Origin: a bacterium
Lineage (GTDB): Bacteria; Bacillota; Clostridia; Lachnospirales; Lachnospiraceae
Direction: 5' to 3'
Assembly (NCBI GenBank): GCA_030524485.1
Contig: JAUNGR010000003.1
Span: 1 to 54,021, forward strand
DNA length: 54,021 nucleotides
Part shown: piece by piece, positions 1-8,543 of the stretch
Position numbering within the stretch: position 1 is the first letter of the stretch
How the letters are laid out: every line of letters begins with the position of its first letter
Made by a program: the position numbers and the translations under genes
The notes under the pieces: model-generated
What the model saw: only the letters and a program-made list of their open reading frames with translations
Database searches by the model: none
What the model was told of the DNA's origin: nothing

Positions 1-63
1 TTTTCCGACACTTGATTTCTCTTTTTGTTTTTCTTCTTATGTATCTTTCCACAGATATTTCCT

Positions 64-1467
64 TCACTTTTTCCAGATTCCAGCACTCAACACCGTCATA
101 TCATCCCTCGCTTCCTCCCCTGCGGAGGCAAAACGTAAAATCCTCTCCGCCATATCCTGTGGAGTCCGCATGGGAATGTGCATCAAAAATTCTCGCATAG
201 AGGCCTCCTTGTCCTCCCCAGGCATTGCTTCCAGCACCCCATCGCTCATCATAATGATGCGAGTGTTGTTCCACAACTTTTTGGAAAGCAAGGTCGGCTC
301 CACCGGATTCAGAACCCCCATAGGCACATCCTCAGCCTCCAGCGTCTCCACACCATCCTCACTCAAAAGGAAGGTCGCCACAGCTCCCAGTTTCATCGCT
401 TCCAACACTCCACTAAACAAATCCACACAACACAGATCCATTGTGGCTGGATGCTGCTCATCTCCGGTCAGCATAAAAATGGCATTTACCATCTTGAGGG
501 CTGTTTTTGCAGAAAAACCAGCCTCCAAGAGCTGTTCCATCAACTCAATCACCTTACGGCTCTCCCGTGCCGCCTGTTCTCCGCTGCCCATACCATCGGA
601 GAGACTTACAATCACCTGTCTCGGAAAAATTTCTTTATATGTATAGTTGTCTCCGGAAATCACTTCTCCACTCTTTGTCTTTCTCGCCACCCCAAACAAC
701 ATCATATAACGTCCTTCTTCCACAAAACGCAACATCGAAGGCTTCTTTGAGATAACCTGCTTTTCCTCTTTATCCGGCATCCATGCCTTGCTCCCCATCG
801 CTTCCCCAAAGATTCTCGCCGCATCTTTTGTCGTCATATATTTTCCGCCATTGACCGAAAGAGTGACATAAGCCTCCCTCTCCCTCCCATTGTGTTCCAA
901 CAACAACATATGATGCATCCGTATCCGATGTCTGCGAAACTGCCTGCGAACTTTCTCCCTCCACGCGGAGGTGATATCCGCAGTCTGCTCGATTCTCCCC
1001 GAAAATTCCTCCATTATCACAGACAATTCCCGAAATTGCTCCACTATCGCCTCCCGACTTTCCAAAAAACGATTTTTCCACAGCAAATTCATGGAAGCCC
1101 GCCCCAGATTTCGGTTTAACTGCCCCAAATATTCCTCTCTTCTTCTGCAAGTCATCAAGAACTGCTCCGGCATGTCTTCCTCATAGACGCTTCCCTTCTC
1201 CTCAAAAAGTTCCGCCACCTTTTCGGGCTGCCCGCTCCTGTCCTCTTCGTATAACTCACAATTTTTGCAGTCCCCGCACACCAGCGTTGCCGTCATCTGC
1301 ATCGCTGCCAGAGCCTCCTTAGAGGAGAGAGAGGCACTCCCCTGAAGGTCATCCGAAAAAGCCTGTGACAGTCCCTCAAAAGACCAAGCCAACGCTTTCA
1401 GTTTTCTTGCTGCATAGCCTCCCGCATCTTCCATGCATTCTCGAATCAATTTCTTTTTATTAAACAC
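64..1467 (-). CDS. spoIIE: SpoIIE-type PP2C phosphatase lacking the membrane domain
   Basis: Stage II sporulation phosphatase. In the known family it dephosphorylates SpoIIAA and so activates sigma-F in the forespore. 467 residues from a GTG start with AGGAGGG just upstream. The PP2C domain fills the C-terminal half: the metal motif SDGMGSG is at residues 290-296, a second SDG lies further on and DDMTVL is at 455-460. The N-terminal part has a Cys cluster (C64, C67, C70) as in the middle region of long SpoIIE proteins. The roughly 300-residue, ten-helix membrane segment of B. subtilis SpoIIE is absent, and the gene's own promoter lies directly upstream, so this is not an assembly truncation. 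It sits downstream of divIC as in Bacillus. The family is certain; how the protein reaches the septum without an anchor is unknown. Confidence 0.93.
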   Translation of the reverse strand: MFNKKKLIRECMEDAGGYAARKLKALAWSFEGLSQAFSDDLQGSASLSSKEALAAMQMTATLVCGDCKNCELYEEDRSGQPEKVAELFEEKGSVYEEDMPEQFLMTCRRREEYLGQLNRNLGRASMNLLWKNRFLESREAIVEQFRELSVIMEEFSGRIEQTADITSAWREKVRRQFRRHRIRMHHMLLLEHNGREREAYVTLSVNGGKYMTTKDAARIFGEAMGSKAWMPDKEEKQVISKKPSMLRFVEEGRYMMLFGVARKTKSGEVISGDNYTYKEIFPRQVIVSLSDGMGSGEQAARESRKVIELMEQLLEAGFSAKTALKMVNAIFMLTGDEQHPATMDLCCVDLFSGVLEAMKLGAVATFLLSEDGVETLEAEDVPMGVLNPVEPTLLSKKLWNNTRIIMMSDGVLEAMPGEDKEASMREFLMHIPMRTPQDMAERILRFASAGEEARDDMTVLSAGIWKK

Positions 1468-1496
1468 AAAAATCCCTCCTAACCTGCATAGTTTTC

Positions 1497-1530
1497 ATTA
1501 TATACAGGAGGAAGGAAAATATTTGTCAAA
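1497..1530 (-). promoter_or_regulatory. spoIIE promoter with 21-bp spacer and Spo0A box
   Basis: On the minus strand, TTGACA (1529-1524) is followed by exactly 21 bases and TATAAT (1502-1497), about 30 bases before the spoIIE start. The -35 element is embedded in TTTGACAAA, whose complement TTTGTCAAA (1522-1530) matches the Spo0A box TTTGTCRAA. An over-long spacer activated by Spo0A is the known design of B. subtilis spoIIE and spoIIG. The elements are seen directly; regulation by Spo0A is inferred. Confidence 0.78.
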
Positions 1531-1581
1531 CGAGTGGCCGTACCAGTGAAATCTTTGAATCATTTTTTTGCAGATTTCCCC

Positions 1582-1896
1582 TTAATTTGACGGCTTCAAT
1601 AAGATTTCGTCAGGATATACCAATCCCAATCTTTCCTTTGCCATTTTTTCAATATATTCTTTTGTCTGGACATAGGTTTCCTCTTGGGTCAACTCATCCG
1701 CTTTCTGCGATTCAGCAGCCACCCTCGACTCCAAAATCTTCACTCTATCCTCATATTCGATTTCTGTCTTCTTTAAATCCACCATACGAATCTGCACCAC
1801 CACTCCCAAAATCAAAACCACTCCAATGGCACCAATCAGTGTGATACGATTTGCTCCCCGTCCGTCTCGAGTCTTTGTCTTGCGTTTTCTGCGCAT
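1582..1896 (-). CDS. divIC: Septum formation initiator DivIC/FtsB family
   Basis: Small bitopic division protein. In the family it pairs with FtsL and helps assemble the divisome at the septum. 104 residues: a basic cytoplasmic N-terminus, one membrane helix near residues 18-38, a coiled coil near 40-72 and a short extracytoplasmic tail ending near a YPDEILL motif. The start codon lies inside the end of yabQ, giving a 61-base overlap in another frame. No later Met would keep the membrane helix, so the overlap is probably real. Gene order yabP-yabQ-divIC-spoIIE is the Bacillus order. Confidence 0.9.
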   Translation of the reverse strand: MRRKRKTKTRDGRGANRITLIGAIGVVLILGVVVQIRMVDLKKTEIEYEDRVKILESRVAAESQKADELTQEETYVQTKEYIEKMAKERLGLVYPDEILLKPSN

Positions 1897-2339
1897 TCTA
1901 TCACCACTCTCTCATTTTTTTCTCTCTTTTTTGCGCCCTTTTTCTCTTTCTTTTTCTCTGTTTTCTTCTCTGGTTTTTCCGTTTTCTTTTTCTTCTTCGT
2001 TCCTCTTTGCTCTATTTTTATCTTAAAATATTTCTGAACATTTTTCAACCATTTTATGAAAAACGGACTAATTGTAAGATTATAAAGAAACATTCCTACA
2101 AAAACAGCCAAAATCGCATACGCTCGCAGATTTCCGTTGTTCTCATAATACAAAAGTGCAAAGAGGCGAAGAGCCGCATAGCTCCAATAAAGCAAATCCT
2201 CCAACCCCACCCAAAGCCGTGCATGTCGAAACAGCTGTCTTAGCACACGCAGCCCATCATAAAGTAGCATAAACCAAATTCCAAGAAGAAAACTCTCCTC
2301 CAACAGATGCAGTTCATAGAGAATCTCCGCACTCATCAC
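1836..2339 (-). CDS. yabQ: Spore cortex protein YabQ
   Basis: Membrane protein of the YabQ family, needed for spore cortex formation in B. subtilis. 167 residues with three or four hydrophobic helices in the first 100, then a long basic low-complexity tail (about residues 113-143) dominated by Lys and Glu repeats. The start is GTG overlapping the yabP stop as GTGATGA, so translation is probably coupled; the ATG one codon later is an equal alternative. The last 61 bases overlap divIC. The charged tail is poorly conserved sequence and its role is unknown. Confidence 0.85.
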   Translation of the reverse strand: MMSAEILYELHLLEESFLLGIWFMLLYDGLRVLRQLFRHARLWVGLEDLLYWSYAALRLFALLYYENNGNLRAYAILAVFVGMFLYNLTISPFFIKWLKNVQKYFKIKIEQRGTKKKKKTEKPEKKTEKKKEKKGAKKREKNERVVIECAENARQRLETDGEQIVSH

Positions 2340-2620
2340 TTAAACAACCTCGCAAACAGAGATTCTCCGGATTTTCGGTAGGCTTCGTTTGAAGAATAGC
2401 TAAGGCTGTCTGCCGTTCCGTCCAAATCGGCCTCCCCTTTTTCTAAGGTCAAACGCTTGACATGCAAATCTTTTCCCTTTATGGTTAAAAGTCCCATATC
2501 CGTATCCAAAATCACCTGATTCTCATCAAAGGCAAGCACATCCCTTACCCCCGTGATTTCTATCTTTTCCCGATTGGACATGAAAATCTTATGTGTAGCA
2601 AATTCCTGTTTTTCCTCCAC
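2336..2620 (-). CDS. yabP: Sporulation protein YabP
   Basis: Small beta-rich protein of the YabP/YqfC family, involved in spore cortex assembly together with YabQ in B. subtilis. 94 residues from the GTG at 2620. I chose this start because GAGGGG lies seven bases upstream (2628-2633). A GTG five codons earlier (2635) overlaps that ribosome site and is less likely. Family features are the N-terminal REKIEITGVRDVLAFD stretch and a following beta-strand segment ending in LTLEKGE. The reading frame runs into yabQ with a four-base overlap. A 153-base gap separates it from rqcP, leaving room for its own sporulation promoter, though none is clear. Confidence 0.85.
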   Translation of the reverse strand: MEEKQEFATHKIFMSNREKIEITGVRDVLAFDENQVILDTDMGLLTIKGKDLHVKRLTLEKGEADLDGTADSLSYSSNEAYRKSGESLFARLFK

Positions 2621-2788
2621 AAAAAATCCCCTCACAATATACTCTTTCTTACCTAAAGTATATTAGAGGGGTTTTCTCTCTATGCCTTAACAAAAGCAAC
2701 GATATTGATTTTTCCATCATGAGATATCCTATGATATCACATGACCTGTTTTTTTAATGGCTTGTAGTGGTATGCCACCAGCCTCCTA

Positions 2789-3028
2789 TTATAGGTACTG
2801 AAACAACTCCTGTGCTTCATCCTTCTTTACGGTCTCCTGTACACTCAGCACTTCCACCTTAACGGTCTTTGTACCAAACTGTATCTCAATCACATCTCCA
2901 CACTTCACATCCACAGAAGCCTTCGCGGGTCTGCCATTCACCATAACACGCCCTGCATCACAGGCTTCATTCGCCACGGTTCTGCGCTTAATCAGACGGG
3001 AAACCTTTAAATATTTATCAAGTCTCAT
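2789..3028 (-). CDS. rqcP: S4-domain RNA-binding protein RqcP
   Basis: 79-residue S4 RNA-binding protein (YabO/Hsp15 family). In B. subtilis, RqcP binds obstructed 50S subunits with RqcH and drives alanine tailing in ribosome quality control. The S4 motif is clear: MRLDKYLKVSRLIKRR at the N-terminus, then the conserved GRVMVNGRPAKAS turn and a C-terminal beta strand. The start lies four bases after the hup stop codon, so it is expressed from the hup promoter. Its length equals that of Bacillus RqcP. Confidence 0.93.
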   Translation of the reverse strand: MRLDKYLKVSRLIKRRTVANEACDAGRVMVNGRPAKASVDVKCGDVIEIQFGTKTVKVEVLSVQETVKKDEAQELFQYL

Positions 3029-3031
3029 GAC

Positions 3032-3307
3032 TTATGCGTTCACCATATCCTTTAAAGCTTTTCCTGCTTTGAACTTAGGAGTCTTAGAAGCTGCAATCGG
3101 CATCTTCTCGCCAGTTTTTGGATTGCGGCCTTCTCTTGCTGCTCTCTCAGATACCTCGAAAGTACCGAAACCAACTAATTGAATCTTTCCTCCCTTTACC
3201 AATTCTGCTGCTACTACATCAGTGAAAGCCTTCAGTGCTTTCTCTGCATCTTTTTTAGAAATCTCTGCAGTCTCGGCAACTGCTGCAATCAATTCTGTCT
3301 TATTCAT
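3032..3307 (-). CDS. hup: Nucleoid protein HU
   Basis: 91-residue HU-family DNA-bending protein. It starts [12 protein letters not shown], has the beta-arm consensus [20 protein letters not shown] and a C-terminal [12 protein letters not shown]. It compacts and bends DNA as a dimer. First gene of an operon hup-rqcP-(yabP-yabQ-divIC), with a sigma-A promoter about 70 bases upstream and AGGAGG before the ATG. In Clostridia hup commonly sits between spoVT/mfd and rqcP. Confidence 0.97.
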   Translation of the reverse strand: MNKTELIAAVAETAEISKKDAEKALKAFTDVVAAELVKGGKIQLVGFGTFEVSERAAREGRNPKTGEKMPIAASKTPKFKAGKALKDMVNA

Positions 3308-3375
3308 GTATCTTTTCCTCCTAGATTTGTGTCACCGGCTCCAAAAAACCGATTCATTAATTCCTATACCTTACA

Positions 3376-3404
3376 TTTATATACATTTATTCTACGTTTG
3401 TCAA
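3376..3404 (-). promoter_or_regulatory. Sigma-A promoter of hup operon
   Basis: Minus strand TTGACA (3404-3399), a 17-base spacer and TATAAA (3381-3376), about 70 bases before the hup ATG. The -35 is a perfect consensus. The rest of the 261-base gap between hup and spoVT is pyrimidine-rich on the plus strand and shows no further gene. Confidence 0.8.
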
Positions 3405-3568
3405 GGATTTTGCTCTTTTTCTTTTGCTTAATTTCCCTTTTCAAATATAGAAGAAATCTACAAAAACTGCCGCACAAAGCTCTTATCTTCATGCAGCAGT
3501 CCGTTTCCTCTCTTTTTGCCTTTTTTCGCTTTTTTTACACTTTTTTTATGCTTTGATTCGACATTCTT

Positions 3569-4117
3569 TTACCCTTCCATTTGCCTTCCCAAAAAGCTTG
3601 CAGCAGTTGTCACCAACTTTGTCTCCGTATCCCCAAATCTCGCTCTCGGCTCTCGGCTCAAAACCGCCACCGCCCCAATGGCATCCCCTTCGCAGATGAT
3701 GGGAGCAATCGCCTCTGCACTCACCCCCTCAAGTTCCTCCCCAACCAAAGGAATGAAACTCTTGTCGCCCTTTCCAGCCAGCATCACACTTCGTTCTGTG
3801 ATGGCATGTTCCAACTGAGAACTAATCGGCTTTTGAAGCAAATCTTTCTTTGGGCCTCCCGCAACCGCTACCACTTGGTCTCGGTCCGTGATACACACCA
3901 TAAGTCCTGTCGTCTGTGCCATAGCATCCGCATACTGCAGTGCAAATGCTGTCAACTCCACCATAGGGGAATATTTCTTTAAAATAATCTCACCTTCTCT
4001 GTCAGTGAAAATCTCCAACGGAGTGCCTTCCCTAAGCCGAAGGGTTCTTCGGATTTCTTTTGGAATGACTACTCTTCCTAAATCGTCGATTCTTCTCACA
4101 ATTCCAGTAGCTTTCAT
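3569..4117 (-). CDS. spoVT: Stage V sporulation transcription factor SpoVT
   Basis: 182-residue AbrB-family regulator that tunes sigma-G genes in the forespore and influences germination in B. subtilis. The N-terminal swapped-hairpin AbrB domain is recognisable (MKATGIVRRIDDLGRVVIPKEIRRTLR, residues 1-27, up to about 50). A GAF-like domain follows (about 55-180). Its length equals the Bacillus protein. GGAGGA lies seven bases before the ATG. It lies just after mfd but has its own sigma-G-type promoter. Confidence 0.96.
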   Translation of the reverse strand: MKATGIVRRIDDLGRVVIPKEIRRTLRLREGTPLEIFTDREGEIILKKYSPMVELTAFALQYADAMAQTTGLMVCITDRDQVVAVAGGPKKDLLQKPISSQLEHAITERSVMLAGKGDKSFIPLVGEELEGVSAEAIAPIICEGDAIGAVAVLSREPRARFGDTETKLVTTAASFLGRQMEG

Positions 4118-4159
4118 ATAAAAATTCCTCCATTGACTGTATTATCCGTTTCTGGAAGT

Positions 4160-4189
4160 TAGTATCTGTAAATGGAGGAGTTTTTATAC
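4160..4189 (-). promoter_or_regulatory. Putative sigma-G promoter of spoVT
   Basis: Minus strand GTATA (4189-4185), an 18-base spacer and GATACTA (4166-4160). These fit the sigma-G pattern GHATR / CATnHTA with one mismatch, at the first base of the -10. It lies about 45 bases upstream of the spoVT start. B. subtilis spoVT is known to be transcribed by sigma-G. Motifs seen by eye; activity inferred. Confidence 0.6.
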
Positions 4190-4234
4190 TTTCTTCCATG
4201 GAACAATCATTCAAAAGCATCTCATAAGTGCATT

Positions 4235-7200
4235 TTATAATTTATCCCCACTCCCTTTCGGTGTTAGGTAGTTGACATCCAATCGCAACCCCTCAAGTTT
4301 CTCCAAAATCTCCCTACAAGTCTCAAGCAGAGGCAAATTGCTCTTGTTTTTCTTTCTCTGGTCTACATACACAAAACAGGGCTTTTCCGATGTCACCAAA
4401 CGCAAATCCCCTCGATATTCCTTCAAGAAGTCTGGTATCTTTTCCGTGCATAGTTTCGCTTTTGCATACATATGCAAACGAATCTCCTGTGTGCCAATGA
4501 TAGCTTCTGTTACATAGGCTCTGTGTGCCATTGCCCTCAAACTGGCAATCGCAAGAAGGTTGCTTACGGGTTTTGGCAGCTCTCCGAAGCGGTCAATCAA
4601 CTCATCTTCCATGTCCATCCGTTCTTCCTCATTCTCCACCGCTGCAATTCTCTTGTACACATCCAACTTCTGATATTCATTCTTAATGTAAGAAGCCGGA
4701 ATATAAGCATCCATATCACAATCCACCGTAGTCTCAAAATCAAAGCTGTCCTCGTCCTCTCCCTTGAGAGCCAACACTGCCTCATTCAACAGTTTGCAAT
4801 ACAGGTCATAGCCAACTGCCTCCATGTGTCCGTGCTGTTCTTCTCCCAACACATTTCCAGCTCCTCGAATCTCCAAATCTCGCATCGCAATCTTAATACC
4901 GGAGCCGAGTTCTGTGAACTCTCTTATAGCCTGTAAGCGTTTCTCGGCTACCTCCCGCAGCACCTTATCTCTTCGATACATCAAAAAAGCATAGGAAGTG
5001 CGGCTGGAACGTCCAACTCTTCCCCTCAGCTGATAGAGCTGTGCCAAGCCAAGCTGGTCGGCATCGTGGATAATGATGGTGTTGGCATTGGGAATATCCA
5101 GTCCAGTCTCAATGATGGTGGTGGATATCAAAACATCAATCTCTCCGTTGATAAAATCAAGCATAATCCGCTCCAGCTGGTGTTCTCTCATCTGCCCATG
5201 TGCAAACACCACCGTAGCATCGGGAACCAATTTTGCAATCTGCAGCGCTACATCCTCAATGTTATTCACCCGATTGTAGACATAGTACACCTGTCCATTG
5301 CGGGAAAGTTCCCTCTGAATCGCCTCGCGAATTAACTCATCGTTGTACTCCATCACATAGGTCTGAATCGGCACACGGTCCACTGGGGCTTCCTCCAGCA
5401 CACTCATGTCCCGAATCCCCACCAGACTCATATGCAAGGTTCTTGGAATGGGAGTTGCCGTGAGAGTCAACACATCCACATGCTTTTTCAGCTGCTTGAT
5501 TTTCTCTTTGTGCGTCACCCCAAACCTTTGCTCCTCGTCCACTATCAGCAGCCCTAAATCCTTAAATTCCACATCTTTTGAGAGCACACGGTGAGTTCCA
5601 ATAATGATGTCCACCTGTCCTTTCCGCAGACCTTCCAGAGCCTTTTTTATCTGAGCCGGAGTGCGGAAGCGACACAAAAGCTCAATTCTCACAGGAAAAT
5701 CTTTCATTCTCTGCACAAAGGTGTTGTAATGCTGCTGAGCCAAAATCGTGGTTGGCACCAGATAGACTACTTGTTTGCTCTCCTGCACCGCCTTGAAGGC
5801 TGCCCGCAGGGCAATCTCCGTCTTTCCATAGCCAACATCGCCACAAACCAGACGGTCCATGATTTTTCGACTCTCCATATCCGCTTTGGTGTCTGCAATT
5901 GCCTGCAACTGGTCTTCTGTCTCATCATACGGAAACAATTCCTCAAACTCCCTCTGCCATATGGTATCTTCTCCATACGGATAGCCAGCTTCCCTCTGTC
6001 TCTCCGCATACAACTCCACCAAGTCCTTTGCGATATCCTTCACCGCTGCCTTCACCTTGGACTTGGTCTTATTCCATTCATTTCCACCCAACTTGTTTAA
6101 TCTCAGCTTCTTCACATCGGAACCGGCATACTTTTGAATGACATCCAGACGAGCCGCTGGAAAATAGAGATTTCCTCCGTCTCCATACTCAATCTTGATG
6201 TAATCCTTAATCACCTTATCTCTCTCAATTTTCTCAATTCCCCGATAGATGCCCAAGCCATGTGCCTCATGCACCACATAGTCCCCCACTGCTAACTCCG
6301 AAAAACTCTGAATGCGTTTTCCCTGATAACTGCTTTTCTTTTTGCGGCGTTTCTTTTTCTCCGTTCCGAACATATCCCCTTCGGTAATCACCACAAAGCC
6401 CAGCATGGGATATGTAAAGCCCCGATGCAGATTTCCGTAAGTCACTAAGATTTCCCCAGCCTTCACCGGCCTTGAGGCATCCTCCGGACAATAAGCTCTA
6501 AGGTCATACTGCTCCCGCAAATCCTTCGCCAGACGGCTGGCACGGGTCGCTGAGGCGGAGAGCAGCACCACTCTGCTCCCCTCCTTCTTCCAACGTTTCA
6601 AATCCCCTATCAACAGTTCAAAACTATTTTGATAGGAATTGAGGTTGCGTACGGTTATGTTACAAGTCTTTGCCACCGTGAGACCGGAAAGCTTTTGCCC
6701 CAATCCAGTCAAATACACCGTATGGCCGCCCTGAAGTTTGGAAAAGATTTCCTGTGTACCATACAAAAGTTTCGTCTGCCCAGCAAGCACATAGCCCTTT
6801 TCCAGACGCTGTGCCATACTCTCCCGAAATTCCATCTCCAGAGCTTCCCCCTGCTCCTTGATTCTCTGTGGCTCATCCAGATATACCACACAATTTTTGT
6901 CCGCAAAATAGCTGAAAAAAGAAACCGTCTCAGGGAAGAAATAGGTAAGATAACTCTCCATTTTGCCCGAAACGCTTCCCTGACGTACTTCCTCCAACAA
7001 GGTTTGCACATTGCTTTTGATGCGATGAGCCTCTTCCGGCCGAGCTGCATTGCGAAATTTCTGTTCCTGCTTCTTTGCTTCCTCCTCTATTCTTTGAATT
7101 CCTTTCTCCAAACGGTCACTGGGCAGCAGCATTTCTGTAGCCGGATACACCCGCAGCTCCTGCAGATTCTCAATCGACCTTTGACTCTCCAAATCGAAGC

Positions 7201-7810
7201 TGCGAATGGAATCCACCTCATCTCCCCAAAGTTCCACCCGCACCGGAACTTCCTCCGTCAAAGGAAACACATCCAAAATTCCACCTCGGACACAGAACTG
7301 TCCCTGTGCCTCCACCTGTCCGCACCTCTCATAGCCCATTTCCGTCAGGTATTCCTTCCACTCGTCCACATCCAGAATATCGCCGAGCCTCACACATTTG
7401 ACATAGCTTGCGAGCTGGGCAAGGGGCAGCAGATGGTCCATCAAACCGCCAAAAGTCGTGACAACGGTACCTCGTGTATCTTCCAATAGGTGACGAAATA
7501 CCTCCATTCTCTGCTTCGTCAGAAGATTTCCGTGAATATCCGCACTAAAGAATAACAAATCTCTTGCCGGATACAAGGATACCGAATCTTGAAAATACTG
7601 AAAATCTTCATAGATTTCCCTCGCTCTGGAATCGCTGTATGTCACCACCAGTCTCCATTCCCTGTCCGCTGCAAGAGCATCCATCAGATGCACTTTTTGT
7701 GAATCCAGACAGCCGCCCACCTGAAGCGGTCCCTGTCCCTTCTGCAAGCACTGCAGCATCTCCTCATACTCTACTAATTCTGCAAGCGGATTTGCAAACA
7801 CTCTGCCCAT
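4235..7810 (-). CDS. mfd: Transcription-repair coupling factor Mfd
   Basis: 1191-residue DNA translocase that removes stalled RNA polymerase and recruits UvrA for transcription-coupled repair. Domains in order: a UvrB-like N-terminal module, an RNA-polymerase interaction domain around the GDYVVHEAHGLGIYRGIE stretch, superfamily II helicase domains with Walker A GDVGYGKTEIA, DEEQ box (VDEEQRFGV) and QLRGRVGRS in motif VI, and a C-terminal TRCF domain. The length is typical. It follows pth by about 100 bases in the same orientation, as in Bacillus. Confidence 0.98.
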   Translation of the reverse strand: MGRVFANPLAELVEYEEMLQCLQKGQGPLQVGGCLDSQKVHLMDALAADREWRLVVTYSDSRAREIYEDFQYFQDSVSLYPARDLLFFSADIHGNLLTKQRMEVFRHLLEDTRGTVVTTFGGLMDHLLPLAQLASYVKCVRLGDILDVDEWKEYLTEMGYERCGQVEAQGQFCVRGGILDVFPLTEEVPVRVELWGDEVDSIRSFDLESQRSIENLQELRVYPATEMLLPSDRLEKGIQRIEEEAKKQEQKFRNAARPEEAHRIKSNVQTLLEEVRQGSVSGKMESYLTYFFPETVSFFSYFADKNCVVYLDEPQRIKEQGEALEMEFRESMAQRLEKGYVLAGQTKLLYGTQEIFSKLQGGHTVYLTGLGQKLSGLTVAKTCNITVRNLNSYQNSFELLIGDLKRWKKEGSRVVLLSASATRASRLAKDLREQYDLRAYCPEDASRPVKAGEILVTYGNLHRGFTYPMLGFVVITEGDMFGTEKKKRRKKKSSYQGKRIQSFSELAVGDYVVHEAHGLGIYRGIEKIERDKVIKDYIKIEYGDGGNLYFPAARLDVIQKYAGSDVKKLRLNKLGGNEWNKTKSKVKAAVKDIAKDLVELYAERQREAGYPYGEDTIWQREFEELFPYDETEDQLQAIADTKADMESRKIMDRLVCGDVGYGKTEIALRAAFKAVQESKQVVYLVPTTILAQQHYNTFVQRMKDFPVRIELLCRFRTPAQIKKALEGLRKGQVDIIIGTHRVLSKDVEFKDLGLLIVDEEQRFGVTHKEKIKQLKKHVDVLTLTATPIPRTLHMSLVGIRDMSVLEEAPVDRVPIQTYVMEYNDELIREAIQRELSRNGQVYYVYNRVNNIEDVALQIAKLVPDATVVFAHGQMREHQLERIMLDFINGEIDVLISTTIIETGLDIPNANTIIIHDADQLGLAQLYQLRGRVGRSSRTSYAFLMYRRDKVLREVAEKRLQAIREFTELGSGIKIAMRDLEIRGAGNVLGEEQHGHMEAVGYDLYCKLLNEAVLALKGEDEDSFDFETTVDCDMDAYIPASYIKNEYQKLDVYKRIAAVENEEERMDMEDELIDRFGELPKPVSNLLAIASLRAMAHRAYVTEAIIGTQEIRLHMYAKAKLCTEKIPDFLKEYRGDLRLVTSEKPCFVYVDQRKKNKSNLPLLETCREILEKLEGLRLDVNYLTPKGSGDKL

Positions 7811-7916
7811 CTGTCACACTTCCTACCTTTCCCTAAGCTTTTGAAACGGACATGATTCTGCACCGCAAAGAGAGGTTATTTGACTGCTCTCTGCCGTGCA
7901 GAAACTTGTCTTTCCA

Positions 7917-8474
7917 TTAATTGAAGGCATTCATGGCTGCATCAATGCCCTTGGTCACAATCGCCGTCACCGCATCCGCTGCCGTCTTGGCAGCCTCCTC
8001 AATGACTGCAGCATCCGCCTTAGAAAAGCGTCCCAACACATAGTCCGCCAAATCCATCTGCGGCGGCTTATCGCCGATTCCCACACGCACCCGCTTAAAT
8101 TCCTGACTTCCCAAGTGCTGAATGATGCTCTTCATTCCATTGTGTCCGCCTGCACTGCCCTTGGCACGCACCCGAATCTTTCCCACATCCAAACTGATGT
8201 CGTCATACAGCACGATCACATGGGCTGGGTCAACCTTAAAAAAATCCGCTGCCTCCCGAATGCTCTCGCCACTGTTATTCATGTAGGTTTGAGGCTTCAA
8301 CAAGAGAACCTTTTCTGTTCCTAACATTCCCCTTCCGCAAAAAGCTCTGTATTTTCTTTCTGTCAGGGAGATTCCCAGTTTATCCGCCAGTGCATCCACC
8401 GCCATAAATCCAACATTATGCCTTGTCTTCTCGTAATCCTTCGTTGGATTTCCCAATCCTGCTATAATATACAT
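7917..8474 (-). CDS. pth: Peptidyl-tRNA hydrolase
   Basis: Hydrolyses peptidyl-tRNA released by premature termination, recycling tRNA in the cytoplasm. 185 residues from the ATG at 8474, chosen because TGAGG lies eight bases upstream and the family starts MYIIAGLGNPTKDYEKTRHN. The frame extends upstream to 8540 but those residues are atypical. Catalytic His is in TRHNVGF; other motifs are KPQTYMNNSG, LYDDISLDVGK and GSAGGHNGMKSI. It lies between the antiporter gene and mfd, in the conserved spoVC-mfd order. Confidence 0.96.
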   Translation of the reverse strand: MYIIAGLGNPTKDYEKTRHNVGFMAVDALADKLGISLTERKYRAFCGRGMLGTEKVLLLKPQTYMNNSGESIREAADFFKVDPAHVIVLYDDISLDVGKIRVRAKGSAGGHNGMKSIIQHLGSQEFKRVRVGIGDKPPQMDLADYVLGRFSKADAAVIEEAAKTAADAVTAIVTKGIDAAMNAFN

Positions 8475-8543
8475 ACCAAAAACCTCATTCATTCCTTTTC
8501 CGTCTTTGTTTCTCTCTTCTATCCGCCTCTCCGCAAACACTTC

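Noticed and set aside
2636..2788. Sigma-E promoter for yabPQ
   Set aside because: A GGCATA and TATACTTT pair is visible but the spacing is about two bases too long and matches are weak, so it is not listed as a feature.
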